Shown: positions 33,461 through 42,381, counted from the stretch's first letter. The stretch: DNA of 64,000 bases from Streptomyces milbemycinicus (GCF_002154605.1 NZ_MUNE01000318.1:1-64000), one strand, 5' to 3'. Translations and numbers: made by a program. The notes: generated by a model not told the origin, from the sequence alone.

Positions 33461-33489
33461 ACCATAAACACAGTTGCGGGCCATGCCAA
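33461..33489 (-). promoter_or_regulatory. Promoter of the GH127/peptide-uptake operon
   Basis: On the minus strand TTGGCA (33489-33484) and TATGGT (33466-33461) are separated by exactly 17 bases, a good match to the vegetative promoter pattern. The operator begins one base after the -10. Confidence 0.65.
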
Positions 33490-33586
33490 GGGTTGTGCGG
33501 AACGGAAACCTCCGTGCCCGCCTGTTTCATCGGACGAGGTACGGGGGACCCGCGGGCTCGCACCAGAACCCTCATCACGCGTTCGG

Positions 33587-33622
33587 CCTCAGCTGCGGGG
33601 TTTCCGCACGCCGCAGCTGAGG
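33587..33622 (+). promoter_or_regulatory. Hairpin reaching into the SRPBCC gene's ribosome site
   Basis: CCTCAGCTGCGG and CCGCAGCTGAGG are perfect 12-bp arms with a 12-base loop. The right arm ends in the first bases of the GGAGAGG ribosome site (33621-33627). It could be an operator in DNA or a leader hairpin that limits translation; the sequence cannot decide. Confidence 0.55.
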
Positions 33623-33636
33623 AGAGGCAGGCCGCC

Positions 33637-34179
33637 ATGACCCTGATCCGGGCTTCGGTCGACATCGATGTGCCGGTCGATATCGCCTACAACCAGTGGA
33701 CGCAGTTCCCTCTCTTCCCCCGCTTCATGGACGGGGTGAAGCGCGTCGACCGGCCTCAGGCCAATATGACCCACTGGGTCACCAAGATGTACGGCGTCAC
33801 CCGCGAGTTCGACGCCGAGACCGTGGAGCAACGTCCTGATGAGCGGCTGAGGTGGCGCTCCCTGGAGCATCCCGAGCGCTCGGGCCGCTGGAGGAGCAGG
33901 CCCAGGCACGTCGGCCGGGTGGAGTTCCAGCCGCTCGAAGGGGACCGCTCCAGGGTGACGCTGGCGATGTCCTTCAGACCCAGCGGAGTGATGGAAAGAG
34001 CAGGTGGCGGCCTGGGCATCGTCCGCCGCCATATCCAGGGCGAGCTGGAGAACTTCAAGGAATTCATCGAAGAGGAGGGGAGCGAGACCGGAAAGTGGCG
34101 CGGTGCGATCAAGGACGGCTATGTGCAGCCCGAGTCCGGACAGGAGCGCCCACAGGTTCCGAACTGGCCGTGCGGCTGA
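33637..34179 (+). CDS. SRPBCC (START-like) family protein
   Basis: A 180-aa protein with a coenzyme-Q-binding/cyclase-like fold. SVDIDVPVDIAYNQWTQFPL and FPRFMDGVKRVDR are the usual N-terminal strand and helix; VEFQPLEGDRSRVTLAMSF and a C-terminal helix complete the cavity. Streptomyces has many such proteins near stress genes, where they bind hydrophobic ligands; a polyketide-cyclase name would be misleading here. ATG 33637 follows GGAGAGG. The next gene (FdhF/YdeP) begins 30 bases downstream, so they are probably co-transcribed. Confidence 0.85.
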   Translation: MTLIRASVDIDVPVDIAYNQWTQFPLFPRFMDGVKRVDRPQANMTHWVTKMYGVTREFDAETVEQRPDERLRWRSLEHPERSGRWRSRPRHVGRVEFQPLEGDRSRVTLAMSFRPSGVMERAGGGLGIVRRHIQGELENFKEFIEEEGSETGKWRGAIKDGYVQPESGQERPQVPNWPCG

Positions 34180-34209
34180 CCGGCGCGGACCGACGAAAGG
34201 TGCACTGCG

Positions 34210-36513
34210 ATGGAGGACCCGAGGACCCCGGATGGGCATGATGACAACGCAACGGTGACGCCGCCCAAGACCTGGGCCGTCGGCGTCCCCGGGGTGGCGA
34301 ACGCGCTCAAGTACTCGCTGAGCCAGACATCGCCTCGGCGTACCGCTCTGACGCTGCTGAACATAAATCAGACGAAGGGTTTCGACTGCCCCGGCTGTGC
34401 GTGGCCGGAGCCCGAACCGGGCATGCGGCATCGAAACGAGTACTGCGAGAACGGCGCCAAACACGTCAATGACGAGGCGACGACGCGCCGGATCACCGCC
34501 GAATTCTTCCGCCGGTATCCGGTCTCGGAACTCGGCCGCCGATCCGACCAGTGGCTCAATCAACAGGGCCGGCTCACCGTGCCCATGGTGAAGCCGCCCG
34601 ACGCGGACCACTACGAGCCGATCAGCTGGAGCGGTGCGCTGCAATTGATCGCCGACGAGCTGCGGGGGCTGGACTCGCCGAACGAAGCGGTCTTCTACAC
34701 CTCCGGACGGGCCAGTAACGAAGCCGCGTTCGTCCTCCAGCTCTTCGCCCGCGCCTTCGGCACCAACAATCTTCCCGACTGCTCCAATATGTGCCATGAG
34801 TCCAGCGGCGCGGCGCTGTTCGAGACACTGGGCATCGGCAAGGGAGACGTGAGCCTGACGGATATCTACCACGCCGATCTGATTTTTGTGGTGGGACAGA
34901 ATCCGGGCACCAACCATCCCCGGATGCTGTCCGCGCTGGAGGAGTGCAAGCGCCGGGGCGGCCGGATCGTCGCGGTGAACACCCTCCCCGAGGCCGGGCT
35001 GATGCGCTTCAAACACCCGCAGGAGCCCCGCGGTGTGATCGGCCGCGGCACCCCGCTCGCCGACCAGTTCCTGCATATCCGTCTCGGCGGCGACCTCGCC
35101 CTCTTCCAGGCCCTCAACCTGCTCCTTCTGGAGGCCGAGGAGGCCGCGCCCGGCACGGTGCTGGGCCGGAGCTTCATCGACTCCCATACCAGCGGCTTCG
35201 CCGAGTTCGCCGAACACCTCCACAAGACCGTCTCCTGGCCGGATGTCCTCACCGCCACCGGGCTCACCCGCGGGGAGATCGAGGACCTGCGCGATCTGGT
35301 GCTGCGCAGCGGCCGGATCGTGGTCTGCTGGGCGATGGGGCTGACCCAGCACAAACACGGCGTTCCCACCATTCGCGAGGTGGTGAACTTTCTTCTGCTG
35401 CGCGGGAACATCGGGAAGCTCGGCGCCGGCGTATGCCCGGTGCGGGGTCACAGCAATGTCCAGGGCGACCGGACCATGGGAATCTGGGAGCAGATGCCGC
35501 AGGAATTCCTGGACGCACTGGAAAAGGAATTCTCCTTCACCCCGCCGGCCGCACACGGCTGGGATACGGTGGCCTCCATCAAGGCCATGCTCGACGGCCG
35601 GGCGAAGGTCTTCCTCGGTCTGGCCGGAAACTTCGTCCGCGCCACGCCCGACAGCAAGGTCACGGAGCAGGCGATGCGCCAGTGCCGGCTCACCGTGCAT
35701 ATCTCCACAAAGCTGAACCGCTCACATGCGGTCTGCGGCCGGACAGCGCTCATCCTCCCCACACTCGGCCGCAGCGAACGCGATATCCAGGCCGGCGGAG
35801 AGCAGTTCGTCACGGTCGAGGACTCGATGAGCGAGGTGCACGCCTCCTACGGAAAACTGGAGCCCGCCTCCAAACACCTGCTCAGCGAGGTGACGATTCT
35901 CAGCAGACTGGCCCGGCGGACCCTGGGCGACAAAGTGCCGGTCTCCTGGGAGCGCTTCGAGACGAGTTACGAAACGATCCGGGAACACATTTCCCATGTC
36001 GTGCCGGGTTTCCACGACTTCAACGCCCGGGTGCTCAAACCTGGCGGCTTCAGACTTCCGAGCCTGGTCGACGAGGGAATTTTCGAGACGGCGACCGGAA
36101 AAGCAATGTTCACCTGCAATGAATTCGACATGCTGCAAGCGCCGGAAGGGCATCTCATCCTGCAGAGCCTGCGCTCCCACGACCAGTGGAACACCGTCCC
36201 GTACACCTTGAACGACCGCTACCGCGGCATCCACGGCTCCCGCCATGTCGTCTTCGTCAACCCCGCCGATCTGCGTGCGCTCGGCCTGCAGCAGGACGAC
36301 CGGGTCGATCTGGTGAGCGTCTGGCACGACGGGGTCGAGCGCCGTGCGGAAGACTTCCAGCTGGTCGCCTATCCCACGGCGCCCGGGTGCGCCGCCGCGT
36401 ACTACCCGGAGACCAACGTCCTGGTGCCGTTGGACAGTGTGGCGGACATCAGCAATACGCCGACGTCGAAGGGGATCGTGGTCCGTCTGGAGGAGCGCGT
36501 CAGGCACACATGA
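34210..36513 (+). CDS. FdhF/YdeP-family molybdopterin oxidoreductase
   Basis: A 767-aa protein of the formate-dehydrogenase-alpha/YdeP group that binds a bis-MGD molybdenum cofactor. The N terminus has GFDCPGCAWPEPEPG, the conserved CPGCAWP motif of this branch, in place of the four-Cys [4Fe-4S] motif of true formate dehydrogenases. Cofactor-binding stretches include SGRASNEAAFVLQLFARAFG, VGQNPGTNHPRMLSALE and MGLTQHKHGVPTIREVVNF. No Tat signal, so cytoplasmic. YdeP homologues are linked to acid and stress resistance; the reaction is unknown. It overlaps the convergent phosphoesterase gene by 14 bases at the 3' end. Confidence 0.9.
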   Translation: MEDPRTPDGHDDNATVTPPKTWAVGVPGVANALKYSLSQTSPRRTALTLLNINQTKGFDCPGCAWPEPEPGMRHRNEYCENGAKHVNDEATTRRITAEFFRRYPVSELGRRSDQWLNQQGRLTVPMVKPPDADHYEPISWSGALQLIADELRGLDSPNEAVFYTSGRASNEAAFVLQLFARAFGTNNLPDCSNMCHESSGAALFETLGIGKGDVSLTDIYHADLIFVVGQNPGTNHPRMLSALEECKRRGGRIVAVNTLPEAGLMRFKHPQEPRGVIGRGTPLADQFLHIRLGGDLALFQALNLLLLEAEEAAPGTVLGRSFIDSHTSGFAEFAEHLHKTVSWPDVLTATGLTRGEIEDLRDLVLRSGRIVVCWAMGLTQHKHGVPTIREVVNFLLLRGNIGKLGAGVCPVRGHSNVQGDRTMGIWEQMPQEFLDALEKEFSFTPPAAHGWDTVASIKAMLDGRAKVFLGLAGNFVRATPDSKVTEQAMRQCRLTVHISTKLNRSHAVCGRTALILPTLGRSERDIQAGGEQFVTVEDSMSEVHASYGKLEPASKHLLSEVTILSRLARRTLGDKVPVSWERFETSYETIREHISHVVPGFHDFNARVLKPGGFRLPSLVDEGIFETATGKAMFTCNEFDMLQAPEGHLILQSLRSHDQWNTVPYTLNDRYRGIHGSRHVVFVNPADLRALGLQQDDRVDLVSVWHDGVERRAEDFQLVAYPTAPGCAAAYYPETNVLVPLDSVADISNTPTSKGIVVRLEERVRHT

Positions 36514-38383
36514 AGTCCCGCACCGCCAGCGCCCGGTCCACGACCCGGACGTCGCCGATCCAGCCGTTCATGACCTGGTCGATCTTCCCGCCGTACTCAT
36601 AGCCGCCCAGCAGCCAGGGCAGCCCGAGGGTGGTGAGGCCGGTGGCCACGGTCGAGGGGTTGCGGGCCACCGGGCAGCCGTCCACATACATCGTGGTGTG
36701 CCGTCCGTCGTTCACCACCGCCGCATGCCACCAGGTGTTCAGCGGCAGCTCATGGCTCCAGTTGGTGACCGCGCCGTCCTGGTTCAGCGGATAGACGGCC
36801 CACTGGAGCCCATGGCCGTCGGACAGCGAGAGGGTGACCACCGGCTCGTCCGTGTCCCCGCCGGTCTTTCCGGCATCGCCGCTGCGGCCCCGCCGGCTGA
36901 GCAGCGCCGACCAGGCGTTGTGCCCGCTGTCCCAGTCTGCGGGCAGCTTGAGGAACGCCTCGACGGTGTAGCCGGAGCGGAAGGTCTCGCCGCTCAGCGG
37001 GGCGCCGTCGGCCGTACGCAGATAGGCGCCGCGCAGCGGGGGTTTGTCGCCGTGGAAGGCGAGGCTGCCGTGTCCCGGCTGGTCGGGGTGGTACTCATCG
37101 GACCAGGTGAGGGCGGTGGCGGGGCTGCCGTCCACGGTGACCTTGGTGAGGTGGTTGCCGCGGCCGGAGTGGTCGGTGATCCGTACGGAGTCCTCGACGG
37201 GAGCGCCGTTCCGGTCCCCCTGGTCGAAGCGCCAGTACGCGACCGTACCGGGGATCACCATCCGGGAGGCGGGCCGGGCCGGGCGCGGGGCGACGGGGGC
37301 GAACCCGGCGAAGCGCCGCTCGAAGTCGACGGGGATGCTGAAGTAGTCCTGCGGACCCGTGCGTTCGATCTCGCCGCGCTCCAGCTCGTTGAGTTCGTCG
37401 TCGGCGCGGCCGAGGATCCAGGGCGAGAGCGTCCGGACGTCGATGGTGTTACGGGCCAGGTCGAACTGGTAGAGGCGGATCATCCCGGCGCCGCCGTAGT
37501 AGCGGTCCTGGTAGTTGGTGATGTGCAGATGGACGTCGTGGCCCGCGGTGTTCTTGCGGACCGTGCGGGCGGGCGGCCAGTAGTGGCCGTTGAGCGTCAG
37601 GAATATCTGGTCGTGGTCCGCGATCAGCTCGTCCCACAGCCACTGGCCGTGGTCGGAGAACTGCGCCTCCTCGCCCTCGCGGTCCGCGTAGACCAGTTCA
37701 TGGGTGGTGAGCAGTACCGGGGTCCTGGGGTGTTGTGCGATGACGTCCCGCGCCCAGGCGATGCCCTTCGCGGAGGGGCGCCAGTCCAGGGCGAGCACCA
37801 GCCACTCCCGGCCCGCGGCGCGGAAGGTGTGGTACGTGTTGTAGCCGTCCGGGCTCGCGCCGCGGAACGAGGGCGCGGAGCGGAACCGCCGGGGGCCGAA
37901 GGTGTCCAGGTAGGGCGTCCGGCCGCGCTGGTCGTCGGTGCGCGAGTCGAGGTCGTGGTTGCCGGCCACCACGCTGTAGGCGGCGCCCCGCTCGTCCAGG
38001 AGCCGGAAGGCCCGGCCGATCGGCCCGAATTCGGCGGGCTGTCCGTGTTCGGTGAGGTCGCCGAGGTGGGACAGGAAGACGATGTTCTCCTCGCGTGCGC
38101 GGCTGAGGAGATAGCGGAAGGACGCCTCCACCGGCGCCGGGTGGATGCTCTCGCCGTCGAAGAGGTACTGGGTGTCCGGCATGACGGCGACGGTGAACCG
38201 CGGGCTGTCGGGGTCGGGGCGCCAGGCGGGGGCCTGTTCGGCAGCCGGTTCGGCGGCCCCGGCGGGCGCCGCCTCGAGACCGGGGATCGCCACGCCCGCG
38301 CCGACGAGTCCCGTGGTGCGCAGGAAGGTACGGCGGCGGGTTCCGGTCTGCGGCTCACTGGCCTGATCGGGTCTTCTGCACAT
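36500..38383 (-). CDS. Tat-exported metallophosphoesterase with LamG domain
   Basis: A 627-aa secreted protein. The Tat signal is RRRTFLRTTGLVGAGVAIPG. The calcineurin-like phosphoesterase core has the metal-site motifs AVMPDTQYLFDG, LSHLGDLTEHG, AGNHDLDSR, LLTTHELVYAD and LNGHYWPP. The C-terminal 220 residues form a concanavalin-like LamG domain (HSGRGNHLTKV, FRSGYTVEAFLKLP, WWHAAVVNDGRHTTMYVDG), probably for binding carbohydrate or surface material. Substrate not known. It is alone in its transcription unit. Confidence 0.9.
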   Translation of the reverse strand: MCRRPDQASEPQTGTRRRTFLRTTGLVGAGVAIPGLEAAPAGAAEPAAEQAPAWRPDPDSPRFTVAVMPDTQYLFDGESIHPAPVEASFRYLLSRAREENIVFLSHLGDLTEHGQPAEFGPIGRAFRLLDERGAAYSVVAGNHDLDSRTDDQRGRTPYLDTFGPRRFRSAPSFRGASPDGYNTYHTFRAAGREWLVLALDWRPSAKGIAWARDVIAQHPRTPVLLTTHELVYADREGEEAQFSDHGQWLWDELIADHDQIFLTLNGHYWPPARTVRKNTAGHDVHLHITNYQDRYYGGAGMIRLYQFDLARNTIDVRTLSPWILGRADDELNELERGEIERTGPQDYFSIPVDFERRFAGFAPVAPRPARPASRMVIPGTVAYWRFDQGDRNGAPVEDSVRITDHSGRGNHLTKVTVDGSPATALTWSDEYHPDQPGHGSLAFHGDKPPLRGAYLRTADGAPLSGETFRSGYTVEAFLKLPADWDSGHNAWSALLSRRGRSGDAGKTGGDTDEPVVTLSLSDGHGLQWAVYPLNQDGAVTNWSHELPLNTWWHAAVVNDGRHTTMYVDGCPVARNPSTVATGLTTLGLPWLLGGYEYGGKIDQVMNGWIGDVRVVDRALAVRDFMCA

Positions 38384-38563
38384 GGCGCTGCTCCACGCGG
38401 TGGTACGGGGGTGATGGAGCGCACGCTATGAGCCGCGGGGGTGCGAACACAGGAAGGTGGTCGGTAACGGACGGGGAAGTGCTCATGAATGCCCCGGTGG
38501 GCGTCCGCCGTACGGGCCGGGCCGGGCCGCGGGCGGTGGCGGTGGCGGATCCGGTCGGACCGA

Positions 38564-39643
38564 TCAGAGATGGTCCACGTCGACGACGGCCCGGGCGAAG
38601 GCCGTGGGCGCCTCCTGGGGCAGGTTGTGGCCGATGCCCTCCAGGGTGCGGTGCTCGTACGCGCCCGTGAACCTGTCCCGGTACGTGCTGCCGTCGCCCG
38701 GCGCCGTGAAGGGGTCGAGCTCGGGGTCGAGGGTGATGGTGGGTACCTCGATGTACGGCCGTGCGGCGAGCCGCTTCTCGAGACCGTCGTAGCGGCGCTC
38801 GCCGTCGGCGAGACTCAGCCGCCAGCGGTAGTTGTGGATGACGATGTCCGCGTAGTCGGGGTTCTCGAAGGCCGCGGCCGTGCGCTCGAAGGTGGCGTCG
38901 TCGAAGTCCCATGTCGGGGAGACGGTCTCCCAGACGAGCCTGGTCAGCTCGGAGCGATGGGTCCTGTCCTCCATGGCCTGCCGGCCTCGCTCCGTGGCGA
39001 AGTAGTACTGGTACCACCAGGTGTGCTCGGCCTTCGCCGCGATCGGCTCGAGGTTGGCCTTGAGGTTGGTGATGAGGTATCCGCTCACGGACACCAGCGC
39101 CTTGCACCGCTCGGGCCAGAGCGCGGCGATGATGTCGGCGGTGCGCGATCCCCAGTCGAAGCCGGCCAGCACGGCCTTCTCGATCTTGAGGGCGTCCATC
39201 AGGGCGACGATGTCGAGGGCGACGGCCGACTGCTGGGCGTTCCGGAACGTCCGGTCCGAGAGGAAGCGCGTCGTGCCGTGGCCGCGCAGATAGGGCACGA
39301 TCACCCGATAGCCCTCCTCGGCCAGGAGGGGAGCCACGTCGACGAAGCTGTGAATGTCGTAGGGCCAGCCGTGCAGGCAGATGACCGCGGGGCCGCGGGC
39401 GGGGCCCAGCTCGGCGTAGCCGACGTCGAGCAGACCGGCCCTGACCTGCTTGAGCCGGGGGAAAGCGGTGTGCGTGCCGGGGGCGGGCGCGGTCGCTGTC
39501 GCGGCCTTGTGCGAGGTGGCGGCGTTCGGTGTGGCGACGTTCGATGTGGCAGCGGAGGCGGTCGGCAGGCCCAGCGGGCCGGTCAGCGAGGCGGCCGCCG
39601 CGCCCGTACCCAGGGCCTTGCCGAAGGTACGCCTGTTGATCAT
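38564..39643 (-). CDS. Tat-exported alpha/beta hydrolase, epoxide-hydrolase-like
   Basis: A 359-aa protein with a Tat signal (MINRRTFGKALGTGAAAASL). The hydrolase core has the oxyanion motif LHGWPYD, the nucleophile elbow LAGFDWGSRTA with Asp as nucleophile, and the catalytic His in LEGIGHNLPQEAP. An Asp nucleophile points to the epoxide hydrolase/haloalkane dehalogenase branch rather than esterases. Between about residues 30 and 60 is an Ala/Thr/Val-rich linker (SNVATPNAATSHKAAT) that looks disordered. Substrate unknown. Confidence 0.85.
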   Translation of the reverse strand: MINRRTFGKALGTGAAAASLTGPLGLPTASAATSNVATPNAATSHKAATATAPAPGTHTAFPRLKQVRAGLLDVGYAELGPARGPAVICLHGWPYDIHSFVDVAPLLAEEGYRVIVPYLRGHGTTRFLSDRTFRNAQQSAVALDIVALMDALKIEKAVLAGFDWGSRTADIIAALWPERCKALVSVSGYLITNLKANLEPIAAKAEHTWWYQYYFATERGRQAMEDRTHRSELTRLVWETVSPTWDFDDATFERTAAAFENPDYADIVIHNYRWRLSLADGERRYDGLEKRLAARPYIEVPTITLDPELDPFTAPGDGSTYRDRFTGAYEHRTLEGIGHNLPQEAPTAFARAVVDVDHL

Positions 39644-39717
39644 CTGGAAGCCTCCGCGTCGTCCGGTGTCGGCCTGCTGTCGCAGGAGATCCGCGGGATG
39701 ACTGTCGCACAGGCTTC

Positions 39718-39738
39718 GTCACCGGTCAAACAGGTGAC
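39718..39738. promoter_or_regulatory. Inverted repeat upstream of the alpha/beta hydrolase
   Basis: GTCACC and GGTGAC flank a 9-base spacer about 75 bases before the hydrolase start. Its central part on the minus strand contains TTGACC, which could be a -35. A weak operator candidate, perhaps for the lost TetR-like neighbour. Confidence 0.3.
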
Positions 39739-39771
39739 GCAATCCATGGAGCGGACGCCCGCCGACGGCGG

Positions 39772-39849
39772 TCACAGGGTGACCGACTTGTACTCGACGT
39801 ACTGGGCGAGCCCGACGGCGCCGTACTCGCGGCCGCGGACACCCCGGCC
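39772..39849 (-). pseudogene. Aldehyde dehydrogenase, C-terminal remnant
   Basis: The minus strand reads GRGVRGREYGAVGLAQYVEY, KSVTL and a stop at 39774-39772. This is the terminal signature of NAD-dependent aldehyde dehydrogenases (GREYG-GL--Y-EYKSV). The rest of the gene is gone; coding sense stops where a TetR-like frame begins on the other strand. Confidence 0.65.
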
Positions 39850-39987
39850 GCCTGGGCGAGTTCGCTGCTACCGCAGCTGATGCACCTGGCCGCGCAGCAG
39901 CTGCCCCATCTCAGCGACGCCCAGGCCGCCGACATGGTGGTCGACACCTTTCTGCGCGGGCTCGGCGCGCAACAACCCGCACGGTAA
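39838..39987 (+). pseudogene. TetR-like regulator, C-terminal remnant
   Basis: The plus frame ending at TAA 39985-39987 reads ADTPAAWASSLLPQLMHLAA, QQLPHLSDAQAADMVVDTFL and RGLGAQQPAR. Helical, GC3-rich and TetR-C-terminus-like, without any HTH or start. It abuts the aldehyde dehydrogenase tail, so both lost their 5' parts in one deletion. Confidence 0.45.
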
Positions 39988-40136
39988 CCCGCAGTCGCCA
40001 CGCCATCACCAACACACTTCGGCCCCGGCCAAACGGTAATTCCGAATACTTGGAACGGGCAGCCGGTGCGCACTCCGTGCCGGAGCTCAAGGACCGACCC
40101 CGCAGGCAGAGTGCTCTTCGTGTGAAAGGTAGTCGG

Positions 40137-41756
40137 ATGCAGCAGGCAGTGCCGGAGGTCCCGCTCACCATCCCGTCGATGATCACGAGTCGGGCCGAAA
40201 AGCTGTTTGCCGGCCGGCCGGTGGTCAGCCGGGTCGGGGAGGGCCTTCACCGCTCGACATGGGGCGAAGTGGTGGAGCGGGCCCGGCGGTTGGCCGGGGC
40301 GTTGCGGGAGCTGGGCATCCGGCCGGGCGACCGGGTGGCGACCTTCGCCGGGAGCACACACCGGCACGTCGAGACCTATCTCGCCGTACCGTCGATGGGC
40401 GCGGTGCTGCACACGGTGAACACCAGCCTCCCCGCCGAGCAGGTCGCCTACATCGTGGACCACGCCGACGACTCGATCGTGCTCTGCGACCGCAGCCTCC
40501 TCTCCGAGTGGCGGCTGGCCGAGAAGCAGCTGAGCCGCCCGCGACGCGTCATCGTCCTGCCCGACTCCACCGACACCTCGCGGGACGGAGACGCGCTGGA
40601 CTACGAGGCGCTGCTCGCCGCGGCGGAGCCGGTGGAGACCTGGCCGGTACTGGAGGAGAGCGCCCCGGCCCACACCAGCTATACGACCGGTACGACGGGG
40701 CGCCCCAAGGGCGTGGTCTTCAGCCACCGCAGCACCGTTCTGCAGAGTTTCTGCACGGGCCTCACCGACGCGGAGGGGCTTTCCTCGTCCGAGACCCTGC
40801 TGGCCCTGGTCCCGTTGGGGCTCAGCCAGGTCGGGCTGCCCTTCGCCGCCGCGCTGCACGGCTCGGCGCTGGTTCTGCCGGGCCGCGATCTGACCCCGGC
40901 CGGGGTGTGCGAGCTGGTGGAGAAGGAACGCCCCACCGTGGCCGTGGGGTTCGGGGCAGCGCTGACCGGGCTGCTCGACCACTGGCGGGCCCAGCGCCCC
41001 GATCTGTCGTCGCTCAAGCGCATGGTGTGCGGCGGCTCTCCGGTCGCCCGGCCGATCTCGCGCGCCTTCGACGAAGAGGTGGGCTTCCCGGTCGTCCAGG
41101 TCTTCGGCATGACCGAGACCAGCGGCCACGGCAGCTTCAGCGGGCTCCCCGCGGAGGTGGGCGAGCGCCCGACCGAGGAGACCCGCGGGTACTACGCGAC
41201 CTCACAGGGGCGTCCGCTGCCGCTGGTGGAGATGAGGATCGCCGACGACGCCGGGACGGAGATGGCGCGGGACGGCCACACCATGGGGGAACTGCAGGCG
41301 CGTGGCCCCTGGGTCGCCCGCGAGTACTCCCGCGAGGGCGCCCAGCCCGACAAGTTCATGGACGGCTGGCTGCGCACCGGCGATGTGGCCGTCATCGACG
41401 AACTGGGCTACATCCGCATCGTCGACCGGATGAAGGACCTGGTGAAGTCCGACGGGGAGTGGATCTCCTCGCTCAAGCTGGAGGAGCAGCTGCTCAACCA
41501 CCCCGCCGTGGTGGAGGCCGCCGTCGTCGCGGTCCCCGATGCGAAGACCGGAGAGCGCCCGCTGGCCTGCGTGGTGCTCCGCGCGGAGGCCGGCGAATCG
41601 GTGACGGGAGAGCAGCTGCGCGAGTTCCTGGCCTCCCGGGTCGCGGCCTCGTGGGTCCCGGACACCATCGAGCCGGTCGCCGCACTGCCCAAGACCAGCA
41701 TCGGCAAGATCGACAAGAAGACCCTGCGGGCGCGGTATTCCGAGGACACCGCCTGA
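40137..41756 (+). CDS. FadD-like AMP-forming ligase, possible diazotase-type enzyme
   Basis: A 539-aa ANL-superfamily enzyme. The P-loop is TSYTTGTTGRPKGVVFSHRS, then FGMTETSGHGSF, the adenylate-binding DGWLRTGDVAVIDELGYIRI, and the catalytic Lys in LPKTSIGKIDKKTL. KDLVKSDGEWISSLKLEEQL is the FadD hinge. ATG 40137 follows AAAGG. It is the first gene of the biosynthetic cluster. FadD-like ligases in nitrite-forming clusters (CreM, AvaA6) activate nitrite to diazotise an amine; with the CreE/CreD-like pair at 50345-53817 that role is possible, and ordinary acyl-CoA ligation is the plain alternative. Confidence 0.85.
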   Translation: MQQAVPEVPLTIPSMITSRAEKLFAGRPVVSRVGEGLHRSTWGEVVERARRLAGALRELGIRPGDRVATFAGSTHRHVETYLAVPSMGAVLHTVNTSLPAEQVAYIVDHADDSIVLCDRSLLSEWRLAEKQLSRPRRVIVLPDSTDTSRDGDALDYEALLAAAEPVETWPVLEESAPAHTSYTTGTTGRPKGVVFSHRSTVLQSFCTGLTDAEGLSSSETLLALVPLGLSQVGLPFAAALHGSALVLPGRDLTPAGVCELVEKERPTVAVGFGAALTGLLDHWRAQRPDLSSLKRMVCGGSPVARPISRAFDEEVGFPVVQVFGMTETSGHGSFSGLPAEVGERPTEETRGYYATSQGRPLPLVEMRIADDAGTEMARDGHTMGELQARGPWVAREYSREGAQPDKFMDGWLRTGDVAVIDELGYIRIVDRMKDLVKSDGEWISSLKLEEQLLNHPAVVEAAVVAVPDAKTGERPLACVVLRAEAGESVTGEQLREFLASRVAASWVPDTIEPVAALPKTSIGKIDKKTLRARYSEDTA

Positions 41757-41804
41757 GGTCGCACACACATCAGCCGCACAGAAGCCGAGAAGAGGAATCT
41801 CATA

Positions 41805-42365
41805 GTGGCGCAGTCCGCAACGACCAGCGAGGAAGTGCACCAGCAGGTGCCGGCCGCAGATCGGGTGTCGAGCCAGGAAGTGTCCAAACGGCTTGCGGTG
41901 CGAGGACTGTCGCTGCCGGAACCCTGGCGCATCCCGATCAGCCCCGATGTGAAGATTCCGGCCCAGCTGGTGCGGGTGGTCGGCTCCCGGGTCTTCATCT
42001 CGGGGCATGTACCGATCAGCACAGTGGGGCAGCTCACCGGCCCCTACGGCAAGATCGGCGACACCGTCGGCCTCCCCTCCGCACAGGACGCCGCGGTGCG
42101 GACGGTTCTGTCCATGGTCGCGAGCGTCGAGCGCACGGTGGGGGACCTGAGCCGGGTGAGGGCGTGGTGCCGACTGCACTGCATGGCCAACGCGGTTCCC
42201 GGCTTCTTCGACTTCCCCGCCGTCTTCAACCCGGCTTCGCAACTCCTGCTCGACATGTTCGGCGAGGACATCGGCTACCACGCCCGGGTGGCGGTCGGCG
42301 TGGCCGGGCTGCCGTGGGATGTGCCGGTGGAGATCGCGGCGGAACTCGAATTGCACCCCGAGTGA
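41805..42365 (+). CDS. RidA-fold protein (first of two in the cluster)
   Basis: A 186-aa YjgF/RidA-family protein, longer than the usual 130 aa by an N-terminal extension. The fold motifs are GSRVFISGHVPIS, RVRAWCRLHCMANAVPGFFD and HARVAVGVAGLPWDVPVEIA. The Arg equivalent to the catalytic Arg105 of RidA is present in HARVAV and the Glu in PVEIA. GTG 41805 starts it. RidA proteins hydrolyse enamine/imine intermediates; in a cluster they may act on such an intermediate or as a binding protein. Confidence 0.82.
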   Translation: MAQSATTSEEVHQQVPAADRVSSQEVSKRLAVRGLSLPEPWRIPISPDVKIPAQLVRVVGSRVFISGHVPISTVGQLTGPYGKIGDTVGLPSAQDAAVRTVLSMVASVERTVGDLSRVRAWCRLHCMANAVPGFFDFPAVFNPASQLLLDMFGEDIGYHARVAVGVAGLPWDVPVEIAAELELHPE

Positions 42366-42381
42366 GAGTGAGGACACCACG

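Noticed and set aside
33637-34179. SRPBCC gene as a polyketide cyclase of the cluster
   Set aside because: It is 6 kb left of the cluster and paired with an FdhF/YdeP gene, a common stress-gene neighbourhood.
34210-36513. Formate dehydrogenase proper
   Set aside because: It lacks the N-terminal four-Cys cluster motif and carries CPGCAWP, the mark of the YdeP branch.
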